Assembly (NCBI GenBank): GCA_016931185.1
Contig: JAFGFI010000206.1
Span: 1 to 64,000, forward strand
DNA from: Anaerolineae bacterium
GTDB taxonomy: Bacteria; Chloroflexota; Anaerolineae; B4-G1; SLSP01
DNA: 64,000 nt
Direction of reading: 5' to 3'
The notes under the pieces are model-generated. The model had not been told where the DNA came from, did no database searches, and saw only the letters and a program-made list of their open reading frames with translations. The position numbers were made by a program, and so were the translations under genes. Shown here piece by piece: positions 42,336-52,195 of the stretch. The first letter of the stretch is position 1; each line of letters begins with the position of its first letter.

Positions 42336-44699
42336 ATGCAAAAACATCGTAAATTCTGGAAATATTTCGTATATACGGGTCTGTTCCTTTCTGTGTGGTT
42401 TTCCTCACTTTCCCCTGTCGCCGCGCGCCTGGCGCGAAGTACACCGCCCCCTCCTGAAGGCGATGCACTCTGGGTCGTGCGCGCTACTTACACCGGCGAA
42501 AAGATGGTACGCGAACTCACCTCCTGGCGCGAACCGTGGGAGATCAACCGTGATGAAAATTACCTGGTATTGGATGTGACTTCGGATGAATATGCCCGCC
42601 TGGTGGCATTGGGATTCCAACTTGAGATAGATAGTGACCTCACAGAACGCCTGCGCCAACCCCATGTCCCGGTAGCCGGGCAAACCGGTGGTATAACCGG
42701 CTATCCCTGTTACCGGACCGTTGAAGAGACCTTTGCCACTGCCGAGGGGATTGTCACGCAATATCCTGACCTGGCTACCTGGATTGACATCGGCGATTCC
42801 TGGGAAAAAACCGTGCCCGATGGTCTGCCGGGCTACGATCTATGGGTTCTGCGTCTCACAAACGCCAATACCGCCGGCCCCAAGCCCAAACTGTTCATCA
42901 TGGCCTCCGTCCACGCCCGCGAATATACAACGGCCGAACTTAGCACCCGTTTTGCCGAATACCTGGTGCAAAATTACAACGTTGATGCCGACGTAACCTG
43001 GCTGCTGGATGCTCACGAAATACACCTGCTGCTCATTGCCAACCCCGATGGGCGCAAACATGCCGAAGCGGGGCTCTATTGGCGCAAGAACACCAACGAA
43101 AACTATTGCGCTCCTACCTCCAATTCCCGTGGGGCCGACCTGAATCGTAACTTCGCGTTTCAATGGGGCTGCTGCGGGGGGTCTAGCAGCAGCGAATGTG
43201 ATGAGGTCTATCGTGGCCCCGCAGCCGCTTCGGAACCGGAGACCCAGGCCATTCAAACCTACGTTTCCTCGCAATTCTCCGACCTGCGCGCGGACGACTT
43301 TACGAGCATGGCGCCGCTGACCACCACCGGTATTTTCCTTGATATTCACAGTTACAGTGAACTCGTACTCTGGCCGTGGGGTTTTACATATAATTCCGCG
43401 CCCAACGCGACCGGCCTGCAAACCCTGGGCCGCAAATTCGCCTATTTCAACGGATACTCACCGGAACAGGCTATAGGTCTCTATCCAACCGATGGCACGA
43501 CAGATGACTTCGCTTACGGGACACTTGGCGTTGCAGCGTACACCTTCGAACTGGGAACTGCCTTTTTCCAGTCTTGCGCTACCTTTGAGAACACCATCTA
43601 TCCTGATAATTTATACGCATTGCTCTATGCTGCCAAAGCTGCGCGCGCCCCCTATATGCTGCCCGCCGGGCCGGAACCGTTGAACGTGGCGCTTTCTGAT
43701 ACCGGTGTTCTATCTGGAACTCAAGTTTACCTGACGGCCACTCTCGATGACACCCGGTTCAATCACAAGAATGGCACCGAACCCACCCAAAATATCGGCG
43801 CGGCGGAATACTACGTTGATGTCCCTCCGTGGGATACAACCGCTACGGGTTATATGATGGGGGCCGGCGATGGCGCGTTTGACAGCCCCTCCGAAACGGT
43901 CACGGCTACAGTAGATACGTCCGGCCTGGGCACAGGACGTCACACGCTCTATGTGCGTGGCCGGGATGCCAATGGCAATTGGGGCGTGGTCGGCGCGGCA
44001 TTTCTCTACATCGTGGAAAATCAATATCCCGACATTGACGTTATCCCTGCCGCACTGGAAGTCACATTGTTCCCGGATAGCTACCTTACCCGGACGCTCA
44101 CCATCCATAATCTGGGCAGATCCGATCTGACCTGGACGCTCGCGACCTCGCCCGCTATTTCTGCGCTCCGGCCCTGGTTGACACCCATAACCAACACACT
44201 CGTACTGCCGGATACCCTCGTTCCCTTAGCGCAACGCATCCTGGAGGTAGGTTTCGACAGTACCGGATTGCCGGCAGGCACGTACACGACCACACACTTG
44301 CTCATCACCAGCAATGACCCGGATGAACCGGCCACCACCATCAGTGCCTCGCTCGCGGTCGATACGAAGCCCATCACGGCCGTCATCCTGGCAGCAAGCA
44401 CGCTGGCGCCGTTTTACCATGAGACCCCCATCAACTTCAGCCTCAGCCTGATGCCCCCTGATGCTACATTGCCCTTTACTTATACCCTGGATTATGGAGA
44501 AGGACCACTTTCCCCGGCCCTCAGCACCTTCACCCCACTGCTCTTCACGCACAGTTTCGATCTCACCGGGACACACACGATCACCGCTACTGCGTGGAAC
44601 TGCGCGCGCGTTCCCCCGGTCACAGATACGCTTACCCTTACGCTTGTAGAAAGAGCGCCTATTTATGAGATGTACCTGCCATTGGTATTGAGGCAATAA
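42336..44699 (+). CDS. Secreted M14-family zinc carboxypeptidase with C-terminal LPLVLR motif
   Basis: From ATG 42336 (GGAGA RBS just upstream) the protein has 787 residues; ATG 42324 is the alternative. After a signal peptide, the M14 catalytic domain shows H193-x2-E196 (HARE), ANPDGR, GADLNRNF, H338 (DIHSYSE) and catalytic E405 (TFELGTAFF), so it is likely active. Three Ig-like or PKD-like C-terminal domains follow. It ends in EMYLPLVLRQ, a motif also seen at the ends of other secreted proteins here. It probably degrades extracellular peptides. It is transcribed toward pncB. Confidence 0.9.
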   Translation: MQKHRKFWKYFVYTGLFLSVWFSSLSPVAARLARSTPPPPEGDALWVVRATYTGEKMVRELTSWREPWEINRDENYLVLDVTSDEYARLVALGFQLEIDSDLTERLRQPHVPVAGQTGGITGYPCYRTVEETFATAEGIVTQYPDLATWIDIGDSWEKTVPDGLPGYDLWVLRLTNANTAGPKPKLFIMASVHAREYTTAELSTRFAEYLVQNYNVDADVTWLLDAHEIHLLLIANPDGRKHAEAGLYWRKNTNENYCAPTSNSRGADLNRNFAFQWGCCGGSSSSECDEVYRGPAAASEPETQAIQTYVSSQFSDLRADDFTSMAPLTTTGIFLDIHSYSELVLWPWGFTYNSAPNATGLQTLGRKFAYFNGYSPEQAIGLYPTDGTTDDFAYGTLGVAAYTFELGTAFFQSCATFENTIYPDNLYALLYAAKAARAPYMLPAGPEPLNVALSDTGVLSGTQVYLTATLDDTRFNHKNGTEPTQNIGAAEYYVDVPPWDTTATGYMMGAGDGAFDSPSETVTATVDTSGLGTGRHTLYVRGRDANGNWGVVGAAFLYIVENQYPDIDVIPAALEVTLFPDSYLTRTLTIHNLGRSDLTWTLATSPAISALRPWLTPITNTLVLPDTLVPLAQRILEVGFDSTGLPAGTYTTTHLLITSNDPDEPATTISASLAVDTKPITAVILAASTLAPFYHETPINFSLSLMPPDATLPFTYTLDYGEGPLSPALSTFTPLLFTHSFDLTGTHTITATAWNCARVPPVTDTLTLTLVERAPIYEMYLPLVLRQ

Positions 44700-44702
44700 A
44701 CG

Positions 44703-44757
44703 AAACGTGAAGCGTGAGGCGTCATTCTCATTTATCCTTCACGTTTCACGCTTCTTC
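44703..44757. terminator. Heptamer-based hairpin between convergent genes
   Basis: Units AAACGTG, AAGCGTG, AGGCGTC at 44703-44723 are matched in inverted order by CTTCACG, TTTCACG, CTTC at 44737-44754, forming an imperfect stem with T-rich flanks on the plus strand. It lies between the carboxypeptidase stop and the pncB stop and could terminate both. Confidence 0.5.
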
Positions 44758-44759
44758 TT

Positions 44760-46145
44760 TTACCATTCCACCTTCTCCAACCGGGGATTGTCGCACGCGC
44801 GCCGCCCGATCTTCGGCATCTCCATCCACTCGCCGGCGATCTTGAGCCGCACAACGTCGGCGGTGAAATCCGTATTCGTGCCCACCGTGCTATCGTTGGA
44901 CATCAACGAAGAACCGACCCCATAGAAATCCGCCGGTACTTCGAGTTTCTCAAACAGCCGTATTTTCTTAGGTGTAAAACCACCGGAAACCGCGATCTTG
45001 ACGTTCTGGCAATACGCCTGGGCACGCGCGCGCCACGTTTCAGGCAGATCCCACGCCTGCCAGGCCGTATCTAACGCCTGGCGCACAATGAAGACCAGGC
45101 GCGGATTCACTCCCATGTCCAGCTTAAGATTACCGGTGGGTGAAACATTGACATCCCGCATCGCGCCGCTGGTATCCAGGCGCACGCCGGCGAGGATATA
45201 GCGCCGGGCCTCTGCTTCCTGATCTGCCTCAACACAGACGCGGTAACGCTCAAACATTGCCTCGAGCGTGCGCAAGCTATCCATGACACTATCATTGTTG
45301 AAATCCACCAGGGCAATGCGCTGCACGCGCACCGGCAACACCGACGCAAACGACACCATCGCCTCCGCCGTATCGCCCAGGAAACAGGCAATCACCGCGT
45401 GAGGAACCGTGCCGCCCCCCTGCCCCCCCCACCAATCCCCCTGCGCGTTGGTGGAGACGATGGAGGGTGTCTGGCGGCTGAAGTCGTGGTTAAAACGCTG
45501 CACTGCCATATCGTAGGCATACCCATCCGCAGCCTGGACCTCGTGCGCGTCAAAACGCGCGGGGAAGAAGAGTACCGGCTTCCCGCGCGCCGCCATCAAC
45601 GTGCGGTAGACGTTCGTCGCGATCCGGCTGCCACGGCTGAGAACTCCTAAAACAGGTGTCTCCAACAGGGCAAAGTCGCGGTAGCGGCCACGAATCTTCA
45701 TAACCGGTAGAACGTGGCGCGGATCACCATCGCCTGGCGCGCTCGACGGGGGATATGTCACCACATCCCCATCGTGGAGCGCTTCAACCTCCAGATTCCG
45801 GTACGTCTCCACAAATTGCCCGCCGTCATCCCAGTACCCGCAGCAATACCGCAGCATCGTCAATGCTTTATCCACCCCGGCCACCAATGTCTTTCCCTCG
45901 CGGCGCGTGAAGATCTGCATCTCCACTTCCATATTCCCTACATCCAGGTTAGATAAAGACGCCTTCACTTGCTCATCTGCCAGCCGCACATATTGGCCCG
46001 CATACCGGTACCCTCGCGCCGCCAACACCGTCAACATTTGCTCAACATTAACAAAATACTGATCCGAATACCACCCCTGGCGCATCCGTTCTGCATCCAG
46101 TTTGAAAGTCTCGTTGGTTAAACGTTTGCCGTTGAAAACACTCAT
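44760..46145 (-). CDS. pncB: Nicotinate phosphoribosyltransferase (PncB)
   Basis: This 461-residue protein converts nicotinate and PRPP to nicotinate mononucleotide in NAD salvage. Motifs include MRQGWYSDQYF near the N-terminus, LETPVLGVLSRGSRIATN and the phosphate-binding region KIAVSGGFTPKKIRLFE with FYGVGSSLMSN. Length and order fit NAPRT. AGGAG precedes the ATG. The MscS-ParB gene starts upstream on the same strand with a 15-bp gap, so both may be co-transcribed, without an obvious functional link. Confidence 0.93.
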   Translation of the reverse strand: MSVFNGKRLTNETFKLDAERMRQGWYSDQYFVNVEQMLTVLAARGYRYAGQYVRLADEQVKASLSNLDVGNMEVEMQIFTRREGKTLVAGVDKALTMLRYCCGYWDDGGQFVETYRNLEVEALHDGDVVTYPPSSAPGDGDPRHVLPVMKIRGRYRDFALLETPVLGVLSRGSRIATNVYRTLMAARGKPVLFFPARFDAHEVQAADGYAYDMAVQRFNHDFSRQTPSIVSTNAQGDWWGGQGGGTVPHAVIACFLGDTAEAMVSFASVLPVRVQRIALVDFNNDSVMDSLRTLEAMFERYRVCVEADQEAEARRYILAGVRLDTSGAMRDVNVSPTGNLKLDMGVNPRLVFIVRQALDTAWQAWDLPETWRARAQAYCQNVKIAVSGGFTPKKIRLFEKLEVPADFYGVGSSLMSNDSTVGTNTDFTADVVRLKIAGEWMEMPKIGRRACDNPRLEKVEW

Positions 46146-46160
46146 GGTCGTCTCCTGTGA

Positions 46161-47360
46161 TTACTCTTTACCCCTGACTATAGCCGGTAGGCTACGCCAA
46201 CCCAGCCGCTTACAGGCCTCAACGCGCAAGTGACCGGCAATCACTTTATATTTTCCATCAGGCATCTGCGCAAGTACTACAGGTTGGATCAATCCATCTT
46301 CCCGAATCCGGCCGGCGAGTTCTTCAATCTCCTGTATATTACCCAGGAGTGTGGTTTGCTCGGCGTCGCCGATAACAATCTGACTTAACGCGACATTTTC
46401 TGTGACGCGTTGTTGATCGGCCTCGTCATGGCGGGCCGATGCCTGCACCCCTTTACGGAACGAGTAAATGTACGGAATGGCAAAATCAACCCTGGCATTA
46501 CGCTGAAAATCCTGGAAAATACGCTTGATGATCTCATAGGAGATGCGCGGGCGATCTGTGGCTTTGGTCATAAATCGCAGGCGCATATAGATACCGTAAT
46601 CATACATATCCGCGCGTACATAAGGTTCCTGGCCCGTTTGCTCAATAATCTCCCGCGTAACTTCGCGCGCGGCAACGAGCAAAATCTGTTCCGCTTCCAC
46701 CCAATCGGTATCGTAGGTAATACGGATAACAACTTCATCCAGGATGAACGCCGCATCTTGCTGCGCCGTATAGTTAATGACGACCTGACTGAAAAGCATA
46801 GCATTGGGGATCAGAATGGGACGGCCCACGGCCTCCTCACTCCCTACCGCCCCCCCTACCTGGTTCAGTTCCGTGTACATAGGCCCAATATCCATGACAT
46901 CCCCCACCAATCCCAGGGAAGGAAGCTGAATGCGGTCGCCCACCCGGAAGGGTCGCTTGAGCGAGATCATCACCCAGGCCGCCATTCCACTGACCGGCGC
47001 CTGCAACGACCATCCCAGTAAAAGGCCGCTGAACGCCCCCACCGCTGCGCCCACGCGCTGCAATTCGCCAAAGAAGTAAAGTAAGGCGACGCCGATGCCG
47101 ATACCGGCGACAACGCGCAGCAGCCCAACTAACATGGCGACCTCGCCCTCCGCGCCACGTTTAGCCTTAATGGTCGCCTGGATGGTTAACGCGCCCAGAT
47201 TATAACCGGCCAGAATGGCAAAAACGATCATCGCCATACTGCTGACGGTCTGTCCCTCTAGCATCGTGTAAAGTTCATATCCCTGGAATTCCAGAATACC
47301 GAAGATACTCGCAAGGATAGTGAAGACGATAAGTCTGACTATGTGGCTCTTTGTTTTCAT
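46161..47360 (-). CDS. MscS-type mechanosensitive channel fused to a ParB-like domain
   Basis: This 399-residue protein has about four N-terminal TM helices (to residue ~130), then the MscS beta domain (KRPFRVGDRIQLPSLGLVGDV, later IPNAMLFSQVVINYT). A C-terminal ~80-residue ParB/Srx-like domain follows (TENVALSQIVIGD, GLIQPVVLAQMPDGKYKVIAGH, LRVEACKRLGW). ParB domains are usually found in DNA partition proteins and bind CTP; an MscS fusion is unusual. The predicted cytoplasmic end would carry it, so it might couple membrane tension to nucleotide or DNA binding. AGGAG precedes the ATG. Confidence 0.88.
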   Translation of the reverse strand: MKTKSHIVRLIVFTILASIFGILEFQGYELYTMLEGQTVSSMAMIVFAILAGYNLGALTIQATIKAKRGAEGEVAMLVGLLRVVAGIGIGVALLYFFGELQRVGAAVGAFSGLLLGWSLQAPVSGMAAWVMISLKRPFRVGDRIQLPSLGLVGDVMDIGPMYTELNQVGGAVGSEEAVGRPILIPNAMLFSQVVINYTAQQDAAFILDEVVIRITYDTDWVEAEQILLVAAREVTREIIEQTGQEPYVRADMYDYGIYMRLRFMTKATDRPRISYEIIKRIFQDFQRNARVDFAIPYIYSFRKGVQASARHDEADQQRVTENVALSQIVIGDAEQTTLLGNIQEIEELAGRIREDGLIQPVVLAQMPDGKYKVIAGHLRVEACKRLGWRSLPAIVRGKE

Positions 47361-47391
47361 CTTGGTCTCCTAACCACGTGCCACCCTGATG

Positions 47392-48831
47392 TTACTTCCC
47401 TTCTGCACGTTTCAACTCCGCTAACTCTTGAGATTCCGGGCGTTCTTTGTAAAAATGATCCAACGGGTAGCAGCCTGAGACCAACCCCTTGCGCGGAGCC
47501 GTGGTACAGTCGCTAAACGTGCGACAAATGCGCCGCCGGTCCAGTGGTTTGCCCGTGAGTACGTCATCTACTATATCGGGGTAGGGCAGTACCATCCGGC
47601 CCAACCCCACGAAATCTACCATGCCATCGGCTACCACAGCCTGGCCTACGTGGGGCAGCCATTCCTGCAAATACGAATATCCCGATCCCACATAGATCAG
47701 TTCCGGGCGATGCCACTTGAGCTGCGCCGTTACCGCGATTTGTTGCGCGACGTTAACCAGCGGGTCTTCGGGCGGTTGGTAACCATCTGAAGGGGGGAAG
47801 AGCGCCGGCCGTTGGATATGCGGGTTATAGTATGGACTGCCCATAGTAATACATGCCAATTGGATCCCCAGTTCCGCCAACAGATCCACAAACTGGAACG
47901 GCTCGGTCAAGTCAATACCTGCGCCGGTTCCATCACCGCCAAACGCATAGCTATATCGTTCTCCCTCGAAAGGCACGGGTTCCCCGACGCCATCCGGGCC
48001 AGGCTGGAAGGGCACGAAGTCGAACGCGCTGAAGCGCACCCCCATCTCCAATCCCGGCACTGCGGCGCGGATGCCGGCCACAAGCTCGCGCAAGAAGCGG
48101 GTGCGATTCTCGAAGCTGCCCCCATACAGACCGGGTCGGGTAAACGCGCTCAGAAACTCGTGGCCCAGATAACCGTGACAGTGTTTGAGGTCCACAAAGG
48201 CAAAACCCGCCTGTCGCGCCAGTTTCGCTGCTTCCACAAAGTGATCGATCAACCGCTTAATATAATCATCCGTGATAACCGGCATTTCCGGGTCAATACC
48301 AAACCTTGCATCCAATAAGGGATGATGATAGAGAATTTTGGGTTCTAGCCGCGTTTTCGAGTTAGGCCGCGCGAAACGCCCGGAATGTGTGAGTTGCACT
48401 CCGATCAATAAATCATCGCTGCCCCCATAGCGCGCCTCGTGTTCTTTTACCAACGTCTCCCGCAGCACGGCCAATTCGCCCACAGTGTCGGCGCTGATCA
48501 GCAACTGGTTGGGATTCGCGCGTCCATCTGGCTGCACGGCCACCGCCTCCCCACCCCAGATCAACTTCGCGCCACTCGTTCCAAACCGCCGCCAGCGGCG
48601 CGTCGTCAATTCGGTGGGCCGTCCATCTGGGGTACCATCCCACCCTTCCATGGGCAAGACACAGAACCGGTTGCCAATCGTGAAATCATTCTTCAACACA
48701 CACGTTCGCGCCAGTGGCGCATCCGCTCCAACAACCAATTTCTCATCGCACGGCATTTCAACGTCAATCTCCGCCAAATATGCCGTAAATTTCTCGAAAT
48801 TCCTTAATGAAGCTACACGACAATATTCCAT
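47392..48831 (-). CDS. NADH:flavin oxidoreductase of the Old Yellow Enzyme family
   Basis: This 479-residue TIM-barrel protein has FMN-binding and active-site segments typical of OYE-like oxidoreductases: [41 protein letters not shown], and a C-terminal [15 protein letters not shown] with two Cys that might bind a cofactor. It ends before a second domain, so it lacks the FeS and NAD halves of 2,4-dienoyl-CoA reductases. The substrate is unknown. AGGAG precedes the start. It is in the same orientation as the DegT gene with a 61-bp gap. Confidence 0.87.
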   Translation of the reverse strand: MEYCRVASLRNFEKFTAYLAEIDVEMPCDEKLVVGADAPLARTCVLKNDFTIGNRFCVLPMEGWDGTPDGRPTELTTRRWRRFGTSGAKLIWGGEAVAVQPDGRANPNQLLISADTVGELAVLRETLVKEHEARYGGSDDLLIGVQLTHSGRFARPNSKTRLEPKILYHHPLLDARFGIDPEMPVITDDYIKRLIDHFVEAAKLARQAGFAFVDLKHCHGYLGHEFLSAFTRPGLYGGSFENRTRFLRELVAGIRAAVPGLEMGVRFSAFDFVPFQPGPDGVGEPVPFEGERYSYAFGGDGTGAGIDLTEPFQFVDLLAELGIQLACITMGSPYYNPHIQRPALFPPSDGYQPPEDPLVNVAQQIAVTAQLKWHRPELIYVGSGYSYLQEWLPHVGQAVVADGMVDFVGLGRMVLPYPDIVDDVLTGKPLDRRRICRTFSDCTTAPRKGLVSGCYPLDHFYKERPESQELAELKRAEGK

Positions 48832-48870
48832 AAGTCACTCCTTGATCATTAATTCGTAATCCGTAAATGA

Positions 48871-48888
48871 AGAGAATCGAGATTCTCT
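48871..48888. other. Perfect palindrome between DegT and OYE genes
   Basis: AGAGAATCGAGATTCTCT has 8-bp perfect arms around GA, in the gap after the DegT stop and before the OYE start. It could be an operator of the OYE gene or a short hairpin. A heptamer pair (ATTCGTA, ATCCGTA) lies at 48852-48865. Confidence 0.45.
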
Positions 48889-48892
48889 ATCC

Positions 48893-50062
48893 TTACTCCA
48901 GCGCGGACTTCACTTTCTCGATCATCACATCCAATTCTGCCGGTGAACGGGCTGGGTTGGTGTACAGGAAAATCGTGCGGGCCAAGTAATCCAGCGTTTT
49001 GGGACACATATCCGCGCTGTAGTCCACCGAGCCTTTTGCCAGGTGATACGCGTTCAAATCGGGATGGTGCGATCCCATCTTATTGAGAATAGGATCCCAG
49101 TTTGTGTAGACATGTTTGCCGCTGTCAATCGGTGTGCTGGCAGCAACACCGGCTGCTTCTAAATTCGCCAACACCTCGCGCATCCGTCCCGGCGTCTGGA
49201 ATAACATACCTAGCGTGGTACCACAATCGCCCTCCACATCGTGAATGGGGTTGAAGACGAAATCGCCCGTTCCCTCCAACGCTTGCATCATCAGCCGTTT
49301 CTCAGTCAACATCGCGTCCAACATCCCATCCAACCGCGCGAGTTGCACGCGCAGGATCGCACTAAGGATTTCATTGATACGGAAATTCATCCCGGCGAAG
49401 AACGGTGTTGTGATTCCCGAAGCATGGTCACGAAACGCACAGCCGCCATCATGAACAATCAGCGCACGCTCGTAAATTTCACGATTGTCCGTCACCAGCG
49501 CGCCACCCTCACCACACGTCATAATCTTGTAATGGTTAAACGAAAATGCGCCCGCATCCCCGATACTGCCTAACCGTTTGCCCCCGTAGGAACCGCCATC
49601 GGCCTGGCACGCGTCCTCCAGAACTTTGAGCGTGTGCCGCCGCGCGATATCCATAATGGCGTCCATGTTACACGGCAGACCCACCATATGCACGGGGATA
49701 ATGGCTTTCGTGCGCGGTGTGATCTTGCGCTCCACATCCGCCGGGTCTATGGTGAGGGAGGTATCCACCTCGGCAATCACAGGCACCGCGCCCACCGCCA
49801 GTGGACCCAGCGCAGTCGCCATAAACGTGTATGCCGGGACAATAACCTCATCACCCGGGCCAATTCCCATCCCCACCAGGCCGGTGATGAGAGCCGCCGT
49901 GCCACTGGTTACCGCAACGGCATATCGAGTGCCGATCTTGGATGCCCATTCCGCCTCAAACCTGCCCGACTCACTCTCATTCCCACCGAGATAGCGGAAT
50001 AACTGCCCCGACTCGATAACGCGCCGGACAGCATCAACTTCTTCTTGACCCATAATATACAT
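48893..50062 (-). CDS. DegT/DnrJ/EryC1/StrS-family aminotransferase
   Basis: This 389-residue PLP enzyme shows the family's TSGTAALITGLVG phosphate-binding loop, DEVIVPAYTF, EDACQADGGSYGGKRLGS and the PLP lysine in SFNHYKIMTCGEGGALVTD. Family members aminate keto-sugars or act in surface-sugar synthesis. The usual sugar partners are not adjacent. AGGAG precedes the ATG. The 577-bp region upstream is otherwise gene-free. Confidence 0.9.
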   Translation of the reverse strand: MYIMGQEEVDAVRRVIESGQLFRYLGGNESESGRFEAEWASKIGTRYAVAVTSGTAALITGLVGMGIGPGDEVIVPAYTFMATALGPLAVGAVPVIAEVDTSLTIDPADVERKITPRTKAIIPVHMVGLPCNMDAIMDIARRHTLKVLEDACQADGGSYGGKRLGSIGDAGAFSFNHYKIMTCGEGGALVTDNREIYERALIVHDGGCAFRDHASGITTPFFAGMNFRINEILSAILRVQLARLDGMLDAMLTEKRLMMQALEGTGDFVFNPIHDVEGDCGTTLGMLFQTPGRMREVLANLEAAGVAASTPIDSGKHVYTNWDPILNKMGSHHPDLNAYHLAKGSVDYSADMCPKTLDYLARTIFLYTNPARSPAELDVMIEKVKSALE

Positions 50063-50639
50063 TGAGATACTCCTTCCGTAATTCGTGATTCGTAATTTGC
50101 ATTTACCGTTTGTGTTTTATAAGCCTTATCCCGCTTATATTATAACCTAAGTTGCTAACTATCACGTGAATTTCTCTTTTTCGCCCCTATGGGGCGAAAA
50201 AGAGAAGGGAAAAAAACGCCCTTTTCTCTTCCGCTACCACAAGGTAGCAACTCGCGTTATTATAGTCATCCTGGCTAATTATGTGGGGTTGAGGGTGGGC
50301 AAGTCTCGCTATACAAGCGGTTCGCGAAAATGTGACGGACACCCAAGCCCTATCTTCCATTTGCAGCCTGGTGCATTAAGAAGTATACTGATAAAAATTT
50401 GTTGGCGCGTATAACCAACGAGATACGCGGTAGGTATCAACTTCAGCTCAAAAACACGCAATGTAGGCGAATGGCAAGTAGAACAGATCACATCATAAAA
50501 TAAAGTGGGCGCGTTTCATTTTAGTCAAGGATATACTTACATCAAATATGAGCGTGTGTTAATGTCTGACGTTTAATATATTCACGAACTCAAATGAAAC
50601 CCACTCAAATAAACGTATCCTAAAACTAAGGAGTTTTCT
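50063..50639. other. 577-bp non-coding region with hairpin and heptamers
   Basis: No gene is supported. A perfect 16-bp hairpin pairs 50172-50187 with 50191-50206 around TAT, T/A-rich at its base. A heptamer run (TTCCGTA, ATTCGTG, ATTCGTA, ATTTGCA) lies at 50074-50101. The rest is AT-rich and carries the upstream region of the serine hydrolase gene. Confidence 0.55.
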
Positions 50640-52076
50640 ATGACAACGTTATATACATTACCCCGGAGTAAACCGGAAGCGCAAGGTATTGCGCCGGACG
50701 CCATTAAGGCATTTGTAGAAGCTGCCGAACAGCAAAACTGTGGTCTACACAGTTTGATGTTGCTGCGCCACGGCCATGTAGTCGCCGAGGGTTGGTGGGC
50801 GCCCTACGCGCCGCAGCACCCCCACATGCTTTTCTCACTCAGCAAAAGCTTCACCTCCACCGCCATCGGCATCGCTATTGCCGAGGGACGGTTATCACTG
50901 GATGACCCGGTACTCTCCTTTTTCCCGGAGGAAACACCCAAGCGAATAAGCAGGAACCTGGCTGCAATGCGCGTGCGACATCTGCTCTCGATGTCCACCG
51001 GCCACGCGGAAGATACCACCGGCTATTTTTTCAAGCGCAGAGACAAAAACTGGGCCGGGGCGTTCCTGGCGCGCCCGGTGAAGCACAAACCCGGCACGCA
51101 TTTCCTCTACAACACGGGAGCAACCTATATGCTTTCGGCGATTATCCAGGGACTTACCGGTATGACGCTGCTGGATTACCTGCAACCGCGCCTTTTCGCG
51201 CCGCTAGGTATCGAAGGCGCAACGTGGGAGACATGTCCGCGTGGTATCAATACGGGGGGCTTTGGTTTGAGCGTGAAGACGGAGGATATTGCCAAATTGG
51301 GGCAACTCTATCTGCAAAAAGGCCGGTGGGACGGCGAACAATTGCTACCCGCTAACTGGATTGAGGAAGCGACCCGCAAACAGGTAGATAACGCGCCCAG
51401 TGAAAACCCCGAGTGGGAACAGGGCTACGGCTACCAGTTCTGGCGCTGCCGCCACGGCGCATATCGCGGTGATGGCGCGTTCGGACAATACTGCCTTGTG
51501 ATGCCCGGCCAAGACGCCGTCCTGGCCATCACCAGCGGAACGCCCAATATGCAACTTGTACTGGATTTAGTTTGGGAACACCTGCTCCCGGCAATGAGCG
51601 CGACGCCACTTCCCGCCGATGCCAAAGCGCAGACTGCCCTTCAGGAGAAGCTCAGCGGGTTAGCTCTATCACCACAGACGGGTGAGGCGAACATGCCAAT
51701 AACGGCGCGCGTCTCCGGTAAAGTGTACACAGTGGAGAAAAATCCTCTTAAATTCAAGACATTGAGTTGTACTTTCGACACCGAAGGCTGCACGTTCACG
51801 GTGAAAATCGGCCGCCGCCATCACTCGTTACGCAGCACACATAATGCGTGGCATTTCGGGACAACTACGCAGGATGGCAATGAACGCCGGGTCGCTGCCA
51901 GCGGCGCGTGGACGGCGGAAGACACCTACACGATGCGTACCTGCTACTACGAGACACCCTTCTGTGATCTGATGACCTTTCAGTTTGGAGATGACCAACT
52001 GACCTTCACCTTCAAAACCAACGTCTCTTTTGGCCCTACCGAGTTCCCGCCACTCGTTGGGCATCGCGTGGACTAA
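50640..52076 (+). CDS. Beta-lactamase-fold serine hydrolase
   Basis: This 478-residue protein has the serine beta-lactamase/DD-peptidase core: SLSK (S-x-x-K) in HMLFSLSKSFTSTAIG, the second motif Y-N-T in HFLYNTGATYMLS, and a third region near GDGAFGQYCLVMPG. The extra C-terminal ~140 residues form a beta-rich domain. Family members include esterases and D-aminopeptidases. There is no signal peptide, so it may be cytoplasmic. AAGGAG precedes the ATG. It is flanked by non-coding DNA and a strong hairpin. Confidence 0.88.
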   Translation: MTTLYTLPRSKPEAQGIAPDAIKAFVEAAEQQNCGLHSLMLLRHGHVVAEGWWAPYAPQHPHMLFSLSKSFTSTAIGIAIAEGRLSLDDPVLSFFPEETPKRISRNLAAMRVRHLLSMSTGHAEDTTGYFFKRRDKNWAGAFLARPVKHKPGTHFLYNTGATYMLSAIIQGLTGMTLLDYLQPRLFAPLGIEGATWETCPRGINTGGFGLSVKTEDIAKLGQLYLQKGRWDGEQLLPANWIEEATRKQVDNAPSENPEWEQGYGYQFWRCRHGAYRGDGAFGQYCLVMPGQDAVLAITSGTPNMQLVLDLVWEHLLPAMSATPLPADAKAQTALQEKLSGLALSPQTGEANMPITARVSGKVYTVEKNPLKFKTLSCTFDTEGCTFTVKIGRRHHSLRSTHNAWHFGTTTQDGNERRVAASGAWTAEDTYTMRTCYYETPFCDLMTFQFGDDQLTFTFKTNVSFGPTEFPPLVGHRVD

Positions 52077-52093
52077 AGGCTGCACAAGACTGT

Positions 52094-52142
52094 TGGTGTA
52101 TTTTTCGGTTTCGGACTTTGACCGAAACCGAAAAATACACCA
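52094..52142. terminator. Perfect 21-bp hairpin between convergent genes
   Basis: Arms 52094-52114 and 52122-52142 pair without mismatch around a 7-nt loop (ACTTTGA); the stem contains T5/A5 runs. It lies between the serine hydrolase and the minus-strand oxidase and could end transcription in both directions. Confidence 0.65.
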
Positions 52143-52195
52143 TTTTCTCGCACCTTCAGGCGTAACTTCAAAAAAAAGCCGGTTTTCTTGAACAG

